A model generated the notes under the pieces. It did no database searches. It was not told where the DNA came from and was given only the letters and a program-made list of their open reading frames with translations. DNA of 64,000 nt from Candidatus Electrothrix aarhusensis (GTDB taxonomy: Bacteria > Desulfobacterota > Desulfobulbia > Desulfobulbales > Desulfobulbaceae): NCBI GenBank assembly GCA_004028505.1, contig MTKO01000137.1, positions 1 to 64,000 on the forward strand, given 5' to 3'. Of this stretch, positions 18,425 through 27,536 are shown in pieces; positions within the stretch are counted from its first letter, which is position 1; each line of letters starts with the position of its first letter. A program made the translations under genes and the position numbers.

Positions 18425-19831
18425 GTGAAACAGAGTATAATTGTCTTTATCGTATGTTTCCTGCTGGCTATAACATGGCAGGCAGGGCAGGGAAAAGAAA
18501 CGGCGCAAACAAAGCACTATGATCTGACGCAGGTCGAGTTGCTTAATGTGGAAATCGCGCAAAAGATAGCCTTGCAGGAAAATCCTAATATAGGTGCTGC
18601 TCAGGCTCGTCTAAAACAGGCAAAGGCCGCTTTGGAAAAGGCTGTGGCAGCAGATAAACCCCGTGTGGATGCCAGTGCATCAACCGGCCTTGCCCGATAC
18701 TCTGATACTACGTATGACGTGGTCAGTCTGTCAGATCCGTCCGCTGACCAAAACTATGCGGTCGGCTCTCTGGGCTTACAGGCATCATGGCTTCTCTTTG
18801 ACGGCTATGCACGCAAGTTCCGAAAGGAACAGGCGCGATACGGGGTGCAATCCTCTGCAGCGAGCAGGGATAATACGCAGCGTATTTTGGCCTCTGCGGT
18901 TGCAGATACCTTTTTTAATGCTCAGCAGGCCTTGGCCGCTATTGAGATTGCAGCCGCAAATAAGGAGTTTTATGAAAAGCAATTGCAGGATGCAGAGAGC
19001 CGTCTTGAGGTGGGTAGTGGCTCATTAAGCGATGTGCTGAACATTAAAGTGCAACTTAATTCGGCTAAAAACAGTCTGTTGACCAGTGGGAGAGATTATG
19101 AGGTGGCCCGCTATGCCTTGGCAGCCCTCTTGGGGCTTGCCGATTCTGTCCTGCCAAAAACAGTAAAACTGGCTGAGCTAGACAAGGATTGTGATATTGC
19201 TGCTGATAATACCTCGGCTGATGGAGAAAAGTTGATTGCAGAGGCATTGCAGACACGTCCTGATCTTACTGCCCTGGATATGCGGATCAAGGGGGCGGAC
19301 TCCGGTATTGAACAAGCCAAGGCTGGTGACTGGCCGACAGTGCAGCTTGTCGGGAAGATAGACGGTAATACCCAGGACAGTCCGGTCCCTGCTGGTGAGG
19401 ACTTCGGCGCTTCACTGGGGGTGAGCGCCAGCTGGAATCTCTATTCCGGCGGGGCTGTGGATGCGGCTGTTCTTGAGGCACGTCAGGCGAAAAGAGAGGC
19501 GAAATATGCCTATGCTGAATTGCGTAACAGTATTGCTGCCGAGGTTCAGCAGGATATCACTCGCTTGACTGCGGCCCGAGAACAAGTTCGTCTGCAGCGA
19601 GAGACGCTTGAGTTGGTGGAAGAAAACCGTAAACTGGCAAAAAGTGAATATGAGGCTGGATCAGCTTCGTTGGTCCGCCTGAATGAGGCCCAGCGGGACT
19701 TGACAGCCACCTATGGCAGATTGGTGCAGGCCCTGGTTTCCTATCAGCAGGCCCGGCATCAACTGCTGGCTGCTGTTGGTCGTAATTTGGAGTCTTTTCC
19801 CTGTGCTGACGAATCCCGAGCAGCAGAGTAG
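18425..19831 (+). CDS. TolC-family outer-membrane channel protein
   Basis: A 468-residue outer-membrane efflux protein. GTG start at 18425 after AGGA; signal peptide to about residue 23 (IIVFIVCFLLAITWQAGQG). Two homologous halves of the OEP family follow, each rich in Ala/Gln coiled-coil helices (AQARLKQAKAALEKA near residue 60; EYEAGSASLVRLNEAQRDL near 405), forming the trimeric barrel-tunnel for efflux or type I secretion. No membrane-fusion or inner-membrane transporter gene is adjacent, so the partner is elsewhere. Confidence 0.9.
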   Translation: MKQSIIVFIVCFLLAITWQAGQGKETAQTKHYDLTQVELLNVEIAQKIALQENPNIGAAQARLKQAKAALEKAVAADKPRVDASASTGLARYSDTTYDVVSLSDPSADQNYAVGSLGLQASWLLFDGYARKFRKEQARYGVQSSAASRDNTQRILASAVADTFFNAQQALAAIEIAAANKEFYEKQLQDAESRLEVGSGSLSDVLNIKVQLNSAKNSLLTSGRDYEVARYALAALLGLADSVLPKTVKLAELDKDCDIAADNTSADGEKLIAEALQTRPDLTALDMRIKGADSGIEQAKAGDWPTVQLVGKIDGNTQDSPVPAGEDFGASLGVSASWNLYSGGAVDAAVLEARQAKREAKYAYAELRNSIAAEVQQDITRLTAAREQVRLQRETLELVEENRKLAKSEYEAGSASLVRLNEAQRDLTATYGRLVQALVSYQQARHQLLAAVGRNLESFPCADESRAAE

Positions 19832-19929
19832 GGGCTCATTCTCTTCTTCTCTTTTCTATTTTTTTAAACTGGAAGGCGTAACAGCGCCTTTTTAAAATCT
19901 GTACTATCTTTTACCTGAGAACTTGCTTG

Positions 19930-22279
19930 ATGAATCTTCTTAATCTTATCGGCAACACTCCCCTTGTCTCCTTGCAGAGAATGTGTCCTTCAGGAGCGGG
20001 AGAAATCCATGCTAAACTGGAATGCATGAATCCGGGAGGTTCGGTCAAGGACAGGCCAGCCTTGAACATGATTGAGGCTGGCGAGAAGAGCGGAGAATTG
20101 ACTCCAGACAAGATTGTTCTTGAGGCCACCAGCGGAAATACCGGCATCGGTTTAGCTATGGTCTGTGCTGCCAAAGGATACCGTTGTCAGCTCATTATGC
20201 CGGAATCGGCCAGTATAGAGCGACGACAGATCATGCGGGCCTACGGTGCTGAGATTATCCTTACCCCGGCACCCCGTTCAACGATGGTGCGATTGAGAAG
20301 GCCTATGCCATTGCCCGTGAATATCCGGAGCGTTATTTCCTCACGGATCAGTTTAATAATCCCGCCAATTGGCAGGCCCATTATCAAACGACCGGTCCGG
20401 AAATCTGGGAGCAGACACAAGGCCGGGTCACGGATGTTATCACCACCCTAGGTACCTCGGGCACGGCTATGGGGCTTTCAGTCTGGTTCAGGGAACATCA
20501 TCCCTCGGTACGAGTCATTGCCGTGGAGCCGTATTACGGGCATAAGATCCAAGGCTGAAGAATATGAAGGAGTCCTATAAGCCCGAGATATTTGATAAGG
20601 CTTTACCTCACAGTATTGTTAATGTTCAGGACGAAGATGCCTTTCGTACGGCCCGTCTGTTGGCACGGGAAGAGGGTATCTTTGTCGGAATGAGTTCCGG
20701 GGCTGCTATGGTTGCGGCTATGGAACAGGCAAAGAAGCAGAAGAACAGCTACGTGGTAGCCATTTTTCCAGACGGGGGAGAACGGTACCTGAGCACACCG
20801 CTTTTTATTCGGAAAGAGACAAAGGAAAACAAAGAGCAGCAGCTCTGTTTCTACAATACCATTACCCGAAAAAAAGAGGCCTTTAAGCCGCTTCATCAAG
20901 GAAAAGTATCTTTTTATGCCTGCGGACCAACAGCCTTTGAGCCGCCCAACCTGTCCCATTGTCGTCGTTTGGTGGTGGCTGATCTGATGATCCGCTACCT
21001 TCAGTTCAAGGGATTTGAGGTGGCATCCTTTATGAATTTCACCGACCTTGATGACAATACCATTATCGGGGCGGACAAGGCCGATGAACCACTGGCTGAC
21101 TTCACTGATAGGCATATCTCTCTGTTCCGTGAGGCGATCAATTTTCTTGGCATAAACGATTTTTCCGGTTATCCGAGAGCCTCGGAGTATGTCGCCGATA
21201 TGATTGAAATCGCTCATGAGTTGATTCATAAAGGCTATGCCTATGAGAAACATGGCTCTGTCTATTTTGATATTTCAAAGTTTGGCAAATACGGTCAGCT
21301 TTCCGGGGTTGACCTGAGCATGATTCAGGTGGGCCATACCGTTGATCTGGATAATTATGAAAAGGGCAATCCAAGGGATTTCACCCTGTTGAAACGTTCC
21401 ACTCTAGGTGAATTGAAAAAGGGGATTTTTTACGAGACAGACTGGGGCAATATTCGTCCAGGCTGGCATATCGAATGTACGGCCATGTCCACCCGCCATC
21501 TGGGCGAGACCATTGATATCCATACTGGTGGGCAGGAACTGCTCTTTCCTCATCATGAAAATGAAATCGCCATCGCCGAGGCCCTGACCGGTAAACCTCT
21601 GGCGAATTACTGGCTCCATTCCGGGCTGCTACTGAAAGACGGCAAGAAGATGTCCTCGGAAGCAGGAAATGCGGTCACGCTTCAGGAGGTGATGGATAAA
21701 GGGTATGGCGGTCGAGAAATCCGTTTTATGCTGCTTGGGGTGCATTACCGTAAATCCATGCATTTTACCTATAAAAAACTCGATGCCATCCGCAAGTCCT
21801 TAAAAAGGATTGATGAGTTTACCCGCAAACTGGGCTGTATGCATCCTGGGCTTCCTCACCCGGTGATAGGCTCTTTAGTCGGTGAATTAGAGGATCAGTT
21901 TGTGACAGCATTGGATGATGATCTGAACATCTCCGGTGCAATTGGTGCTCTGTTTGGATTTATCAAAAAGGTGAATCCTATCCTCTATGCAGGCAGTGTG
22001 AATCTGGAGCAGAAAAATAAAATTTTCTCTCTTCTCCGTAAAATGAACCGGGTTTTCGGTTTTCTTCGTTTGGAACAATGTGTCTTGGCACCGGAAATCA
22101 ATCGTTTGATTGAGCAGCGTGAAGAGGCCCGGCTCCGGCGGGACTGGGAAACAGCGGATAAGGCCCGAACAGAACTCCTGCAAAAGGGCATCATTGTCCA
22201 TGACACGGCAAACGGTCCGGTTTGGGAGCAGGGCGAGGCATGTAAAGTTTGTGAGAATGCTCCTAGAAATGATCGTTGA
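19930..22279 (+). CDS. Cysteine synthase / cysteinyl-tRNA synthetase fusion, two frameshifts
   Basis: One reading unit of ~783 residues. Residues 1-~305 are a PLP-dependent O-acetylserine sulfhydrylase ([16 protein letters not shown] lysine in [34 protein letters not shown]). From ~residue 325 follows a class I cysteinyl-tRNA synthetase with zinc-type residues in [14 protein letters not shown] and HHENEIA. The HIGH motif is replaced by NLSH (PPNLSHCRR) and KMSKS reads KMSSE, so the signature motifs are altered. Reading breaks near 20268 and 20554; each is restored by one added base, giving [17 protein letters not shown] and then [12 protein letters not shown]. There is no stop or start between the two enzymes, so cysteine production and its charging appear physically linked. 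Confidence 0.88.
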
Positions 22280-22343
22280 TTTATTTATCGTTCTCTTGTA
22301 TAATTCCTCTTCCTTACGAAAGTAGGTTGATATGATCACATAT

Positions 22344-22420
22344 GCGCCAATAGCTCAGCTGGATAGAGCAACGGCCTTCTAAGCCGTAGGTCGCAGGTTC
22401 GAATCCTGCTTGGCGCACCA
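22344..22420 (+). tRNA. tRNA-Arg (UCU)
   Basis: 77-base cloverleaf: acceptor GCGCCAA / TTGGCGC, D arm TAGCTCAGCTGGATAGAGC, anticodon arm ACGGC-CTTCTAA-GCCGT with anticodon TCT, TpsiC loop GGTTCGAATCC, and encoded CCA at 22418-22420. Decodes AGA/AGG. A terminator hairpin follows directly. Confidence 0.97.
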
Positions 22421-22427
22421 AATATAT

Positions 22428-22465
22428 CAGGGAGTTAAGCGATGCAGCTTGACTCCCTGTTTTTG
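22428..22465 (+). terminator. Terminator after tRNA-Arg
   Basis: CAGGGAGTTAAGC (22428-22440) pairs with GCTTGACTCCCTG (22447-22459) around a 6-base loop, followed by TTTTTG. Placed 8 bases after the tRNA. Confidence 0.9.
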
Positions 22466-22553
22466 TTTCCCCACACTATCCCCAGCAAACAATCTTGTAT
22501 ACGTGTACAGTATCCGGGCGGAACTGCCCATCTTACGCAACTCACTGAGACGT

Positions 22554-22790
22554 TTACATCCTCTTCTGCCGTACTACCCAACCCGTTTTTTTTCCTAATA
22601 TTATATTTTCTTTATGATTGGATGCTGTCGTAAGCTCTGAAAATTTAATCTTGGCATCACCTGGATACCCGCCAGCAGCTAAATGTAAAAGGAAGACAAG
22701 TCCAATTACCTTTACGATAAAAAAGACAATTTCTATCAGTATATTGTCATATTCTTTGATTTGCCCGAAATTATTTTTTATTGAGATCAT
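22554..22790 (-). CDS. Hypothetical small membrane protein
   Basis: A 78-residue frame starting MISIKNNFGQIKEYD after a strong ribosome site (GGAGGAG, 4-5 bases before ATG). It has one hydrophobic helix (ILIEIVFFIVKVIGLVFLL) and a polar C-terminal half. I recognise no family. The ribosome site is the main support; composition is AT-rich like the surrounding 600 bases. Confidence 0.45.
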   Translation of the reverse strand: MISIKNNFGQIKEYDNILIEIVFFIVKVIGLVFLLHLAAGGYPGDAKIKFSELTTASNHKENIILGKKTGWVVRQKRM

Positions 22791-23053
22791 ATCTCCTCCT
22801 CGAACAGCAAAAAATACAGGCGAAAGGCACTCCGCATTTGCCATCATAAAAAGAGAAGGATTATGCACGGGGTGCTTTGTCAATCAATTGATTGTTACCC
22901 ATATGTGTAGTTCAGAAAATTAAACGTATATATTGAGGGAACCTTAATCGTTACAACCGAAAATAAGTTCTTGCTCATTGAATTCAATTCATTAGTTCTA
23001 ATCTTACTTGTATTATATGTAAGTTTAAAAAATTGTACAATAAGAAAAATAGA

Positions 23054-23139
23054 CGAAAAAGGGGGCAGATTTATTTTTACAAATTAGTGTTTGACGGATA
23101 ACTGATTATTAATTACAGAATAAATCTGCCCCCTTTTCG
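23054..23139. repeat. Inverted repeat with AATAAATCTGCCCCC arms
   Basis: CGAAAAAGGGGGCAGATTTA at 23054 onward is matched by TAAATCTGCCCCCTTTTCG ending at 23139, with ~45 AT-rich bases between. Related to the element at 2794-2851 and again directly upstream of a plus-strand gene. It resembles a small REP-like or miniature mobile element. Confidence 0.65.
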
Positions 23140-23184
23140 GGCGCGTAGCAGACAGAAAACGAAAATCAAAAGAAAGAGGAGCAG

Positions 23185-23891
23185 ATGAATACGATCAGGA
23201 AGGTCTTGATAACAGGTGGCAATAAGGGGATTGGTTTAGCAGCAACAGAGAAGTTTATCCATGCCGGTCATAAGGTCTACGTCCTTGCCAGGGATTTTGC
23301 GGATTTCCCGCTTAAGGATCATGCGCAGGTCGAAATGATTGAGTATGACCTCAGCAATATCGCCGGTATTCCCGACCTGGTGGCTCAACTCCCGGATATA
23401 GATGTCTTGTTGAATAATGCCGGGGTGATGTTTGCGCTGCCTTACCAGCAATATCCCCAGGAAAAGATCGATCAGATCCTCAGAATTAATATTCAGGCTC
23501 CTGCTGCCCTGATAACCGAGCTGTCCGGGGCTATGCTTGCAAAAGGATATGGCCGGATTGTTAATAACGCCTCAATCGCCGGAGAGATCGGCCATCCTGA
23601 TATCTGGTACGGTATAACCAAGGCCGGACTCATTAATATGACCAAGAGTTTTGCCAAGATCCTTGGCCCACAGGGGATTGTGGTGAATGCGGTTGCTGCT
23701 GGTCCTGTGGCAACGGATATGCTGGCGATTATCCCGGAGCGAGAAAAAAGGCGATCAAAGAGGCGGTCTATACCGGCAGGTTTGCCTATCCCGAAGAAGT
23801 GGCTGAGGCGATGTTCTGGCTGGCAACGGATTGTCCTGGGTACATCAACGGGACCTGTGTTGATATCAATAATGGGGCCTTTCCGAGATAA
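23185..23891 (+). CDS. Short-chain dehydrogenase/reductase, frameshifted
   Basis: NAD(P)-dependent SDR of classical type. The cofactor motif is ITGGNKGIG (residues 9-17), NNAG is near residue 79, and the catalytic Ser/Tyr/Lys are in NASIAGE and WYGITKAG. The first frame runs to 23997 with nonsense after residue ~187. One missing A in the run at 23744-23749 restores a normal end (FAYPEEVAEAMFWLA then GTCVDINNGAF) stopping at 23891, for 235 residues, the usual FabG-like length. Substrate unknown. AGAGGAG precedes the start, and the gene stands alone after the inverted repeat at 23054-23139. Confidence 0.85.
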
Positions 23892-24131
23892 GCCCGGAGG
23901 GGGTGATTTTTTGCGACAAAATAAACGTCACTATAGGGTTAGGGCTACTGGAGGCCAATTTTGGCTGTTGCTGCCAGAAGCAGTCAACTCAGAATAAAGT
24001 TTCAATATTTGCCGAATTACAAGATGATAATTGATTGGCTTAACCGGGCCAGTGCCCAGTATTCGCTCAGTATTTACTTCAGGGATGATAACTGTCGTTG
24101 CATATCATGCTGTTATGAAGTATTTTTTTTG

Positions 24132-24161
24132 TTGACATGGTTGTCTGGAAAACGGTAAGCT
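24132..24161 (+). promoter_or_regulatory. Possible sigma-70 promoter of the pilus operon
   Basis: TTGACA at 24132-24137, an 18-base spacer, then TAAGCT at 24156-24161, a weak -10. It lies about 190 bases before the riboswitch and is the best candidate in 23892-24350, a stretch where I see no gene. Confidence 0.3.
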
Positions 24162-24351
24162 ATGTTATATGTAGTGGAAGCTGTCGATTCCCCGTGCCCA
24201 ATATTTTTTTGCCGGGCGCAGGCGATGTTCATATTGCCGTCAATATAAGGAAGACGTTGCTTCAGTTCTCAGAGGTCTTTTTTCAGGCTTCTGAACGGAG
24301 CGGGCACAAATCGTTCCGCTCGAATCATGACAAATGGCAACCGTAAAATTA

Positions 24352-24469
24352 AGCGGTTACCCTACTTTCCGATTGGAAATGGGAAGTTGAAAAGCCACAG
24401 CCGTCGCGAGGCGGTGTCGGAAAGCCACGGATCTCTATGGAGGAGATAGCCGGGTTACCTGCTTTTTTT
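24352..24469 (+). promoter_or_regulatory. GEMM-I (cyclic dinucleotide) riboswitch
   Basis: The core at 24386-24460 has the GEMM-I order: a P2 stem GCCGTC-GCGA-GGCGGT capped by a GNRA tetraloop (24400-24415), the conserved GGAAAGCC joint (24419-24426), a P3 stem GGATCTC / GGAGATAGCC, and the closing GGGTTACC. A T7 run at 24463-24469 follows. Class I members bind c-di-GMP; the GEMM-Ib variants known from Geobacter bind cyclic AMP-GMP, and I cannot assign the ligand here. It precedes the fimT-pilW-pilV-pilX-pilY1 operon, a known target type for this riboswitch. Confidence 0.8.
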
Positions 24470-24490
24470 ACCTATACCGGGAGGTATGTT

Positions 24491-24730
24491 ATGAGGGCAT
24501 TATTCCATTCAAGTGCATTCTCCAGTCGTATCGGCAAACTCATTGACTGTACTCATCTCTCGATTTCTCTTCCTTTATATAAAAGCTTCAGCTTAGCAAT
24601 CCTAGCGGTATCGAGTGCCAGTTTTTTTGGCTCAGGATTGGCTTCTTTATCTTATAGGTTATCAGAGGATTATCCCTCTCTCCAGAGAGGGGACAGTAAA
24701 AGGCTCTTGGTAATTATAATCAATGGGTAA
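24491..24730 (+). CDS. Possible small protein between riboswitch and pilin genes
   Basis: A 79-residue frame starting MRALFHSSAFSSRIG, with GGGAGG 5-6 bases before the ATG and a hydrophobic stretch (FSLAILAVSSASFFGSGLA). No family recognised. Its position just after the riboswitch means translation of it could also be what the switch controls; it may equally be a chance frame in a long leader. The following 137 bases to the first pilin gene hold nothing clear. Confidence 0.35.
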   Translation: MRALFHSSAFSSRIGKLIDCTHLSISLPLYKSFSLAILAVSSASFFGSGLASLSYRLSEDYPSLQRGDSKRLLVIIING

Positions 24731-24867
24731 TTTGACTTAATGAAGTTCACCATGTATCATGGTCCTCACGAGGATAAATATTTTTTTCTTGGATACCGTC
24801 GCCGATTTATCCTGCTGACTGGAAAAGGAAAAAAAGCCCTGATAACAGGACGGAAGATGAGAATGTC

Positions 24868-25452
24868 ATGACAAAGAAAACTTCAAAATACTCAAAGGAC
24901 GTCGCAGGGTTCACACTGATGGAACTTATGGTCACTGTAGCACTTGTGGCCCTGCTTAGCGCTATAAGTTTACCGGGCATACTCAGCGGTTTGCCGGAAA
25001 AACGGTTGAAGAGTGCAGCGAGAGATTTGTATTCCACCCTGCAGAAGGCCCGACTGCTGGCTGTAAAAATAAACCGGGAAGTACGGGTGGAATTTATTGA
25101 CGACGGAGCTAATTCGTCTTTTGTTATAGATGTACAGGAAAATGCAGGCGAAAGTTATGCAGAAGATGGGGTTCGCCTCTACCTGTCCGATTATGGAGGC
25201 GTAAGCTATGGAACCGCAGGCGCTACGGCTGACTGGGAGGACAAAGTTTTACCTCCAGCAGCTCCTACCAAGTTGGTCGTCTTTACGAAGACAGGGACGG
25301 TGGATACTTTAAAAACTGACCCATTGGGGACTTTTCCTTTAAATATCTATCTTGATAATGAGAGCCAAACGGCATGCTATGCTGTTTCCGTTGAGATTTA
25401 CGGTTCTTCAAGAATACTGAGGTATTCCCCTGGCAGCGGTTGGGGGAATTGA
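24868..25452 (+). CDS. FimT/GspH-type minor pseudopilin
   Basis: A 194-residue type IV pilus minor pilin. A short basic leader is followed by the prepilin peptidase site G/FTLMELM (residues 12-18; Glu at mature position 5) and a hydrophobic helix (VTVALVALLSAISLPGIL), then the GspH/FimT globular domain with LYSTLQKARLLAVKINREVRVEF. Such proteins prime pilus assembly and sit with PilY1 at the pilus tip. First gene of an operon with 7-base gaps to pilW. Confidence 0.88.
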   Translation: MTKKTSKYSKDVAGFTLMELMVTVALVALLSAISLPGILSGLPEKRLKSAARDLYSTLQKARLLAVKINREVRVEFIDDGANSSFVIDVQENAGESYAEDGVRLYLSDYGGVSYGTAGATADWEDKVLPPAAPTKLVVFTKTGTVDTLKTDPLGTFPLNIYLDNESQTACYAVSVEIYGSSRILRYSPGSGWGN

Positions 25453-25459
25453 GTGGGCT

Positions 25460-26173
25460 ATGGCAAAAGAATTTATTGAAAATAAGGGGTTCACATTGGT
25501 TGAACTGCTCATCGCTATGGCCATTTCAGGTATTTTGGTTACGTCGATGTATTCTGTATATACCCTGCAGCAGCGATCGTATACTGTGCAGGATCAGGTG
25601 AGCGAGATTCAGCAGAAAGCAAGGGCAGCACTTGATATTATGACCCGAGAGATACGTATGGCGACCTATGATCCTGGCAAAAACTGTGCTGCTACTATCC
25701 ATCCATCTAGTAATGAGACAAAGCTTGTATTTGATACCTGCGATCCAGGTGACGATTTGTGCCCTGAGTGTAGAGTGACTTTTGAGTGGGACGACGCTAC
25801 CGATACTTTGCAGATGACCAAGGATCAGGGCAGGGATGATGCCTCGGATCCTTCTCTTCCATTGGATAATCTGCTTCTCACCATCGCGAGAGGGGTTGAT
25901 GCTGTCGAATTCAAGTATTTTGATGAAGATGGCAAACCAGTGCTCGCTAGTATCAATGCTAGTACCGTTCGGATTTCTCTGCTTGTTCGTGCTACGTATC
26001 CGGATCGTAAATATACCAATACAACCCTGTATCAACCTGCATCAGTATTAGACGGTGGGTCCCTTCCAGACACATGGGCTAATCTGAACGGTTCGGGAGG
26101 CAACCCGGCCAATGATAATTTTCACCGTAGACTTTTGATTACGACAGTTCAAATGCGGAATGCGAGGTTGTAG
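25460..26173 (+). CDS. pilW: PilW-family minor pilin
   Basis: A 237-residue prepilin with cleavage site G/FTLVELLIAMAISGIL and the PilW hallmark segment QQKARAALDIMTREIRMATYDP after the N-terminal helix. The C-terminal domain has two cysteine pairs (CDPGD, CPEC), possibly disulfides. PilW works with PilV, PilX and PilY1 in a tip-priming complex in the inner membrane and pilus. It follows fimT by 7 bases and ends 2 bases before pilV. Confidence 0.87.
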   Translation: MAKEFIENKGFTLVELLIAMAISGILVTSMYSVYTLQQRSYTVQDQVSEIQQKARAALDIMTREIRMATYDPGKNCAATIHPSSNETKLVFDTCDPGDDLCPECRVTFEWDDATDTLQMTKDQGRDDASDPSLPLDNLLLTIARGVDAVEFKYFDEDGKPVLASINASTVRISLLVRATYPDRKYTNTTLYQPASVLDGGSLPDTWANLNGSGGNPANDNFHRRLLITTVQMRNARL

Positions 26174-26175
26174 TT

Positions 26176-26703
26176 ATGAATTTTACTAAAAAAAGACTCG
26201 GAGAGGCTGGCTTTACCTTGATTGAAGCTATGATAGCTATGGCTATCTTTGCAATAGGCATCTTGGCGTTATACGCGATGCAGCTTGCGGCGACAAAGGA
26301 GAATATCACTGCAAACAGGATAAGCACCGGATCGACATGGGCTGTAGACAAGATTGAGGAACTGCTCGCCTTGGGCTATGAAGATCTTATTGAGCCATCT
26401 AATGCTAATAGTTGTAACCCAGGGACCAGTAACGTCGATGGATGCGGAGGGGTAGGAGAGACAGGTGAGGTAATGGATTTTATCGCCAAGGCAGACTACT
26501 GCGATAAGAGGACCGATCCGCTTTATAATGTGTATTGGAATGTTGCTACAGGATGCACTCTTTCAGAGATACCGAATGCAGCCTCAGAAACAGAGGAGCA
26601 GAAACCTAAGCATCTGAAAATTGTAGTGACCAAGCTTACCGGTAATGGTACAGAAGAAAAAATCTATGCTGAGTTCAGCTATATCAAACAGAATGTCAGG
26701 TGA
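26176..26703 (+). CDS. pilV: PilV-family minor pilin
   Basis: A 175-residue prepilin beginning MNFTKKRLGEAG/FTLIEAMIAMAI with the PilV-type FAIGILALYAMQLAATKENITANR helix continuation. Conserved position between pilW and pilX. The distal part contains four cysteines. It starts 2 bases after the pilW stop, so translation is probably coupled. The 82-base gap that follows holds the pilX ribosome site. Confidence 0.87.
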   Translation: MNFTKKRLGEAGFTLIEAMIAMAIFAIGILALYAMQLAATKENITANRISTGSTWAVDKIEELLALGYEDLIEPSNANSCNPGTSNVDGCGGVGETGEVMDFIAKADYCDKRTDPLYNVYWNVATGCTLSEIPNAASETEEQKPKHLKIVVTKLTGNGTEEKIYAEFSYIKQNVR

Positions 26704-26785
26704 TGAGTTTTTTTGTAAGTATTTTTTTAAGAGCTCCAATAGCTGGACAAAAGATATGTATATAAGCAATTACGGAGGGGAAGCT

Positions 26786-27420
26786 ATGAAAGGATTCAGC
26801 GACTCCAGAGGAAATGAGGAGGGCTTTGTGTTAATCACAGCTCTGCTGATCCTACTGACGCTCACTATGATGGGTATAGCTGTTAACAGAACCACCATGA
26901 CAGAATGGCGTATTGCATGAATGATCGCCTGCAGAAAGAGGTCTTCTACGAAGCGGACGCTGCAACGGAACTGGCTTCGGAGGTGCTGGAACAGAGCATT
27001 GCCTGTCTCGGCTTTGATGAGGGAACGGGGGATGGTAAATCTCTGGCCGGTTATACAGGCGATGGCAATGATAACTACGGTGTTCATATTGAGGAGCGCT
27101 CATTGGGGTTCTGGCGGAATTATTCATCGCAATCTGGCTCCGTACCGTCAGATACCAACCGGGATATGTATTTTCCCGCAAACTACAAGTCCGGTGAGCC
27201 TCATACTAATATTGTCATAGCTGGTAACACGAAGATGACAACCGGGGCTGCGATTATGATGGCGGCTGGTTATGAAGGCCTAGCTAAAGGAATCGGAACC
27301 GGTGGAGCAACCCTTGGTTACGATATCAATGTGCAGCGGGTTGGCAGAGACGGTGCAGAGTCATTGATCTGTATCGACTATCGCCACATCCTTGGCACGG
27401 AAGGGGACTGTCACTATTAA
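26786..27420 (+). CDS. pilX: PilX-family minor pilin, frameshifted
   Basis: Starts MKGFSDSRGNEEGFVLITAL at 26786 after GGAGGGG. PilX proteins have the form G/FVLI.ALLILL with a TMMGIAVNRTT helix end, as here, and often lack Glu5. The first frame stops at 26920 after TEWRIA, while the adjacent frame continues MNDRLQKEVFYEADAATELA, the normal PilX continuation. One missing base near 26916 joins them into a 211-residue protein. In Pseudomonas-type systems PilX is needed for pilus biogenesis together with PilY1, which follows. Confidence 0.83.
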
Positions 27421-27536
27421 TTTGCTCCGTGTCGTGATTTAGTATGGCTCAGTCCGTTTTTTTTGTGAATATTTTGAGTCGTGCTGTAAAATACAATACG
27501 GAATAAATGTAATATGTTGAAAAAAGAGGGAAAGTG

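Noticed and set aside
20540-20570. In-frame TGA in the cysK part read as selenocysteine
   Set aside because: The downstream homology resumes in a different frame, so a lost base explains it; recoding of TGA would not change frame.
22344-23200. tRNA-Arg as the attachment site of a genomic island
   Set aside because: No integrase, no repeated 3' tRNA end and no mobile cargo follow; only a terminator, a small open frame and a short inverted repeat.
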